Assembly (NCBI GenBank): GCA_004555535.1
Contig: SFHU01000069.1
Coordinates: 1-15,003, forward strand
Direction of reading: 5' to 3'
From: Clostridiales bacterium
GTDB lineage: Bacteria; Bacillota; Clostridia; Christensenellales; Aristaeellaceae
DNA: 15,003 bases
Below the pieces are notes generated by a model. That model saw only the letters and a list, made by a program, of their open reading frames with translations. It ran no database searches and had not been told where the DNA came from. The translations under genes were made by a program, and so were the position numbers. The stretch's first letter is position 1; the number at the start of each line of letters is the position of its first letter. This document shows, in pieces, positions 13,699 through 15,003 of the stretch.

Positions 13699-15003
13699 AT
13701 GCTTCAGTTTTTGCCCAAGCGCAGCACCCGGGAGCCGATCCCGCCGGAGCTTGAGCGGCTCGGCGTTGCTCCGAGGCTGCTCGAGCTGCTGCTGGACAGA
13801 GGGCTTGACACCCCGGAAAAGATCGAAGCCTATCTGCATCCCCGGCGCGAGGATCTGCACGATCCCATGCTGATGCAGGATATGGACAAGGCAGTCGCGG
13901 TCATCCGGGATGCCGTCAGATGCGGCGAGGAGATCGTCGTCTTCGGCGATTACGACGTGGACGGCGTGACGGCGACGGCCATTCTGCTGACCTATCTGCG
14001 CAAGCAGGGGGCCAGAGTGTCCTTCTATATTCCGGACCGGCACGGGGAGGGCTACGGCCTCAACCTCGTGGCTGTGGAGCAGATTGCTTCCCATGCGAAG
14101 CTGCTCATCACAGTCGACTGCGGCATCACCTGCCCGGTCGAGGTGCGCCGCGCCCGGGAGCTGGGCATGCGCGTGATCGTCACGGATCACCATCAGCTCG
14201 GCCCGGAGCTGCCGCAGTGCGAGGCTGTGCTCAACCCGCTGATGGGCAGCTATCCGTTCCGCCGCCTCTGCGGCGCGGGCGTGGCCTTCAAGCTGGTGCA
14301 GGCGCTGGGCGGCATGGAGGCGATTGAGTCCCTGTGGGAGCTGGCCGCGCTGGCGACGATCGCTGACATCGTGCCACTGCTGGATGAAAACCGCGTGATC
14401 GTCTCCTTTGGCCTCAAGGCCATGGCGCATACGCAGCGGCCGGGCCTGATCGCGCTGATGGAATCCGCGGGCGTGGACGCGAAGAACGTGACCGCGTCCG
14501 ACGTGGCGTTCCGCATGGCGCCGCGCATCAACGCGGGCGGCCGCCTGGCGCTGGCCTCCCGCGGCGTGGAGCTGCTGACGACGCGCAGGATGGAGATTGC
14601 GCGCGAGATATCCGAGGAGCTCAATCAGGACAACACCAGGCGCCGCGAGCTGGAGCTGGAGATTTTCGCGCAGGCGGATGAGATGGCCCGCAGGGAGATC
14701 GACTTCCTCACCGAGCGCGCAATCGTCGTTTGCGGCGAGGGCTGGAACCCCGGCGTGATCGGCCTGGCGGCCTCGCGGCTGGTGGAAAAGTACAAATGGC
14801 CGACGATTCTGCTGTCGAAGGACGGCGACGTGTGCGTCGGCTCGGCGCGCTCGATTCCGGGCGTGGATATTCACCGGGCGCTTGCCACCTGCCGGGACCT
14901 GTTTGTCCGCTTCGGTGGCCACGCGCAGGCGGCGGGCCTGACGATTGAGGCGAAGAACGTACCGGAATTCAAGCGCCGCCTGACGCAGGCGATTCTTGAG
15001 CAG
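13699..15003 (+). CDS. recJ: Single-stranded-DNA-specific exonuclease RecJ (3' end outside window)
   Basis: The window holds the first 435 residues of RecJ, a 5'-3' exonuclease acting on single-stranded DNA in recombination and repair; bacterial RecJ is usually 560-850 residues, so the rest lies beyond the edge. The DHH-family motifs are in order: FGDYDVDG (82-89), VDCGIT (139-144), TDHH (162-165), ATIADIVPL (219-227), RINAGGRL (276-283), then the DHHA1 part GEGWNPGVIGLAASRL (346-361), SARSIPG (382-388) and GGHAQAAG (406-413). All catalytic Asp and His positions that I can check are present. The ATG follows AGGAGG (13686-13691) by 7 bases. Placement after secD-secF is the classical Firmicutes order, often continuing to apt and relA. 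No clear promoter is visible between the secF hairpin and this start. Confidence 0.97.
   Translation, partial: MLQFLPKRSTREPIPPELERLGVAPRLLELLLDRGLDTPEKIEAYLHPRREDLHDPMLMQDMDKAVAVIRDAVRCGEEIVVFGDYDVDGVTATAILLTYLRKQGARVSFYIPDRHGEGYGLNLVAVEQIASHAKLLITVDCGITCPVEVRRARELGMRVIVTDHHQLGPELPQCEAVLNPLMGSYPFRRLCGAGVAFKLVQALGGMEAIESLWELAALATIADIVPLLDENRVIVSFGLKAMAHTQRPGLIALMESAGVDAKNVTASDVAFRMAPRINAGGRLALASRGVELLTTRRMEIAREISEELNQDNTRRRELELEIFAQADEMARREIDFLTERAIVVCGEGWNPGVIGLAASRLVEKYKWPTILLSKDGDVCVGSARSIPGVDIHRALATCRDLFVRFGGHAQAAGLTIEAKNVPEFKRRLTQAILEQ

Noticed and set aside
14744..14776. RecJ GWNPGVIG with Asn where some RecJ proteins have His
   Set aside because: Asn at this site occurs in other Firmicutes RecJ proteins to my knowledge, and all catalytic DHH motifs are intact.
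1..15003. CRISPR array, tRNA, rRNA, insertion sequence, phage or toxin-antitoxin genes
   Set aside because: I saw no regularly spaced repeats, cloverleaf-like segments, transposase or integrase motifs, or terminal inverted repeats in the window.

Overview
The window is GC-rich bacterial DNA with every convincing gene on the + strand, strong purine-rich ribosome binding sites (AGGAGG type) and sigma-70-like promoters in the few AT-richer gaps. Separate secD and secF genes followed by recJ, a BcrA/NatA-type ABC exporter and the branched-chain aminotransferase type point to a GC-rich member of the Firmicutes, most likely a Clostridia-like gut lineage. That placement is inference from gene order and protein style; no rRNA or other marker is present.

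Layout: (1) 1-1898 holds the tail of an unknown gene, a four-helix membrane protein and an amidohydrolase-like protein. They look like one transcription unit and end at a strong intrinsic terminator. (2) 2019-6380 is a three-gene ABC cassette: a large secreted/membrane accessory protein of 831 aa, an ATPase whose GTG start overlaps the preceding stop, and an ABC-2 permease whose start overlaps the ATPase end. (3) 6461-7720 is a stand-alone ilvE with a near-consensus promoter, several small repeats around it and a perfect 11-bp terminator stem. (4) 7788-10676 carries an unrecognised 345-aa soluble protein, an RluA-family pseudouridine synthase and a Cof-type HAD phosphatase; the last two are tightly coupled. 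(5) 10858-13610 is a sec unit: a TTGACG-N17-TATAAT promoter, a 118-aa membrane-anchored protein of unknown function, secD, secF and a terminator-like hairpin. (6) 13699 to the window end is recJ, cut by the window edge.

Most of this is housekeeping. I see no defence system, CRISPR array, mobile element, prophage or biosynthetic cluster. The points that deserve a second look are an amidohydrolase-fold protein lacking most of its expected metal ligands, a SecF with Asn in place of the transmembrane Asp used for proton coupling in E. coli, an unknown anchored protein where yajC is often found, an orphan 345-aa protein, and the repeat-rich control region of ilvE. I found no strong evidence for a wholly new system.
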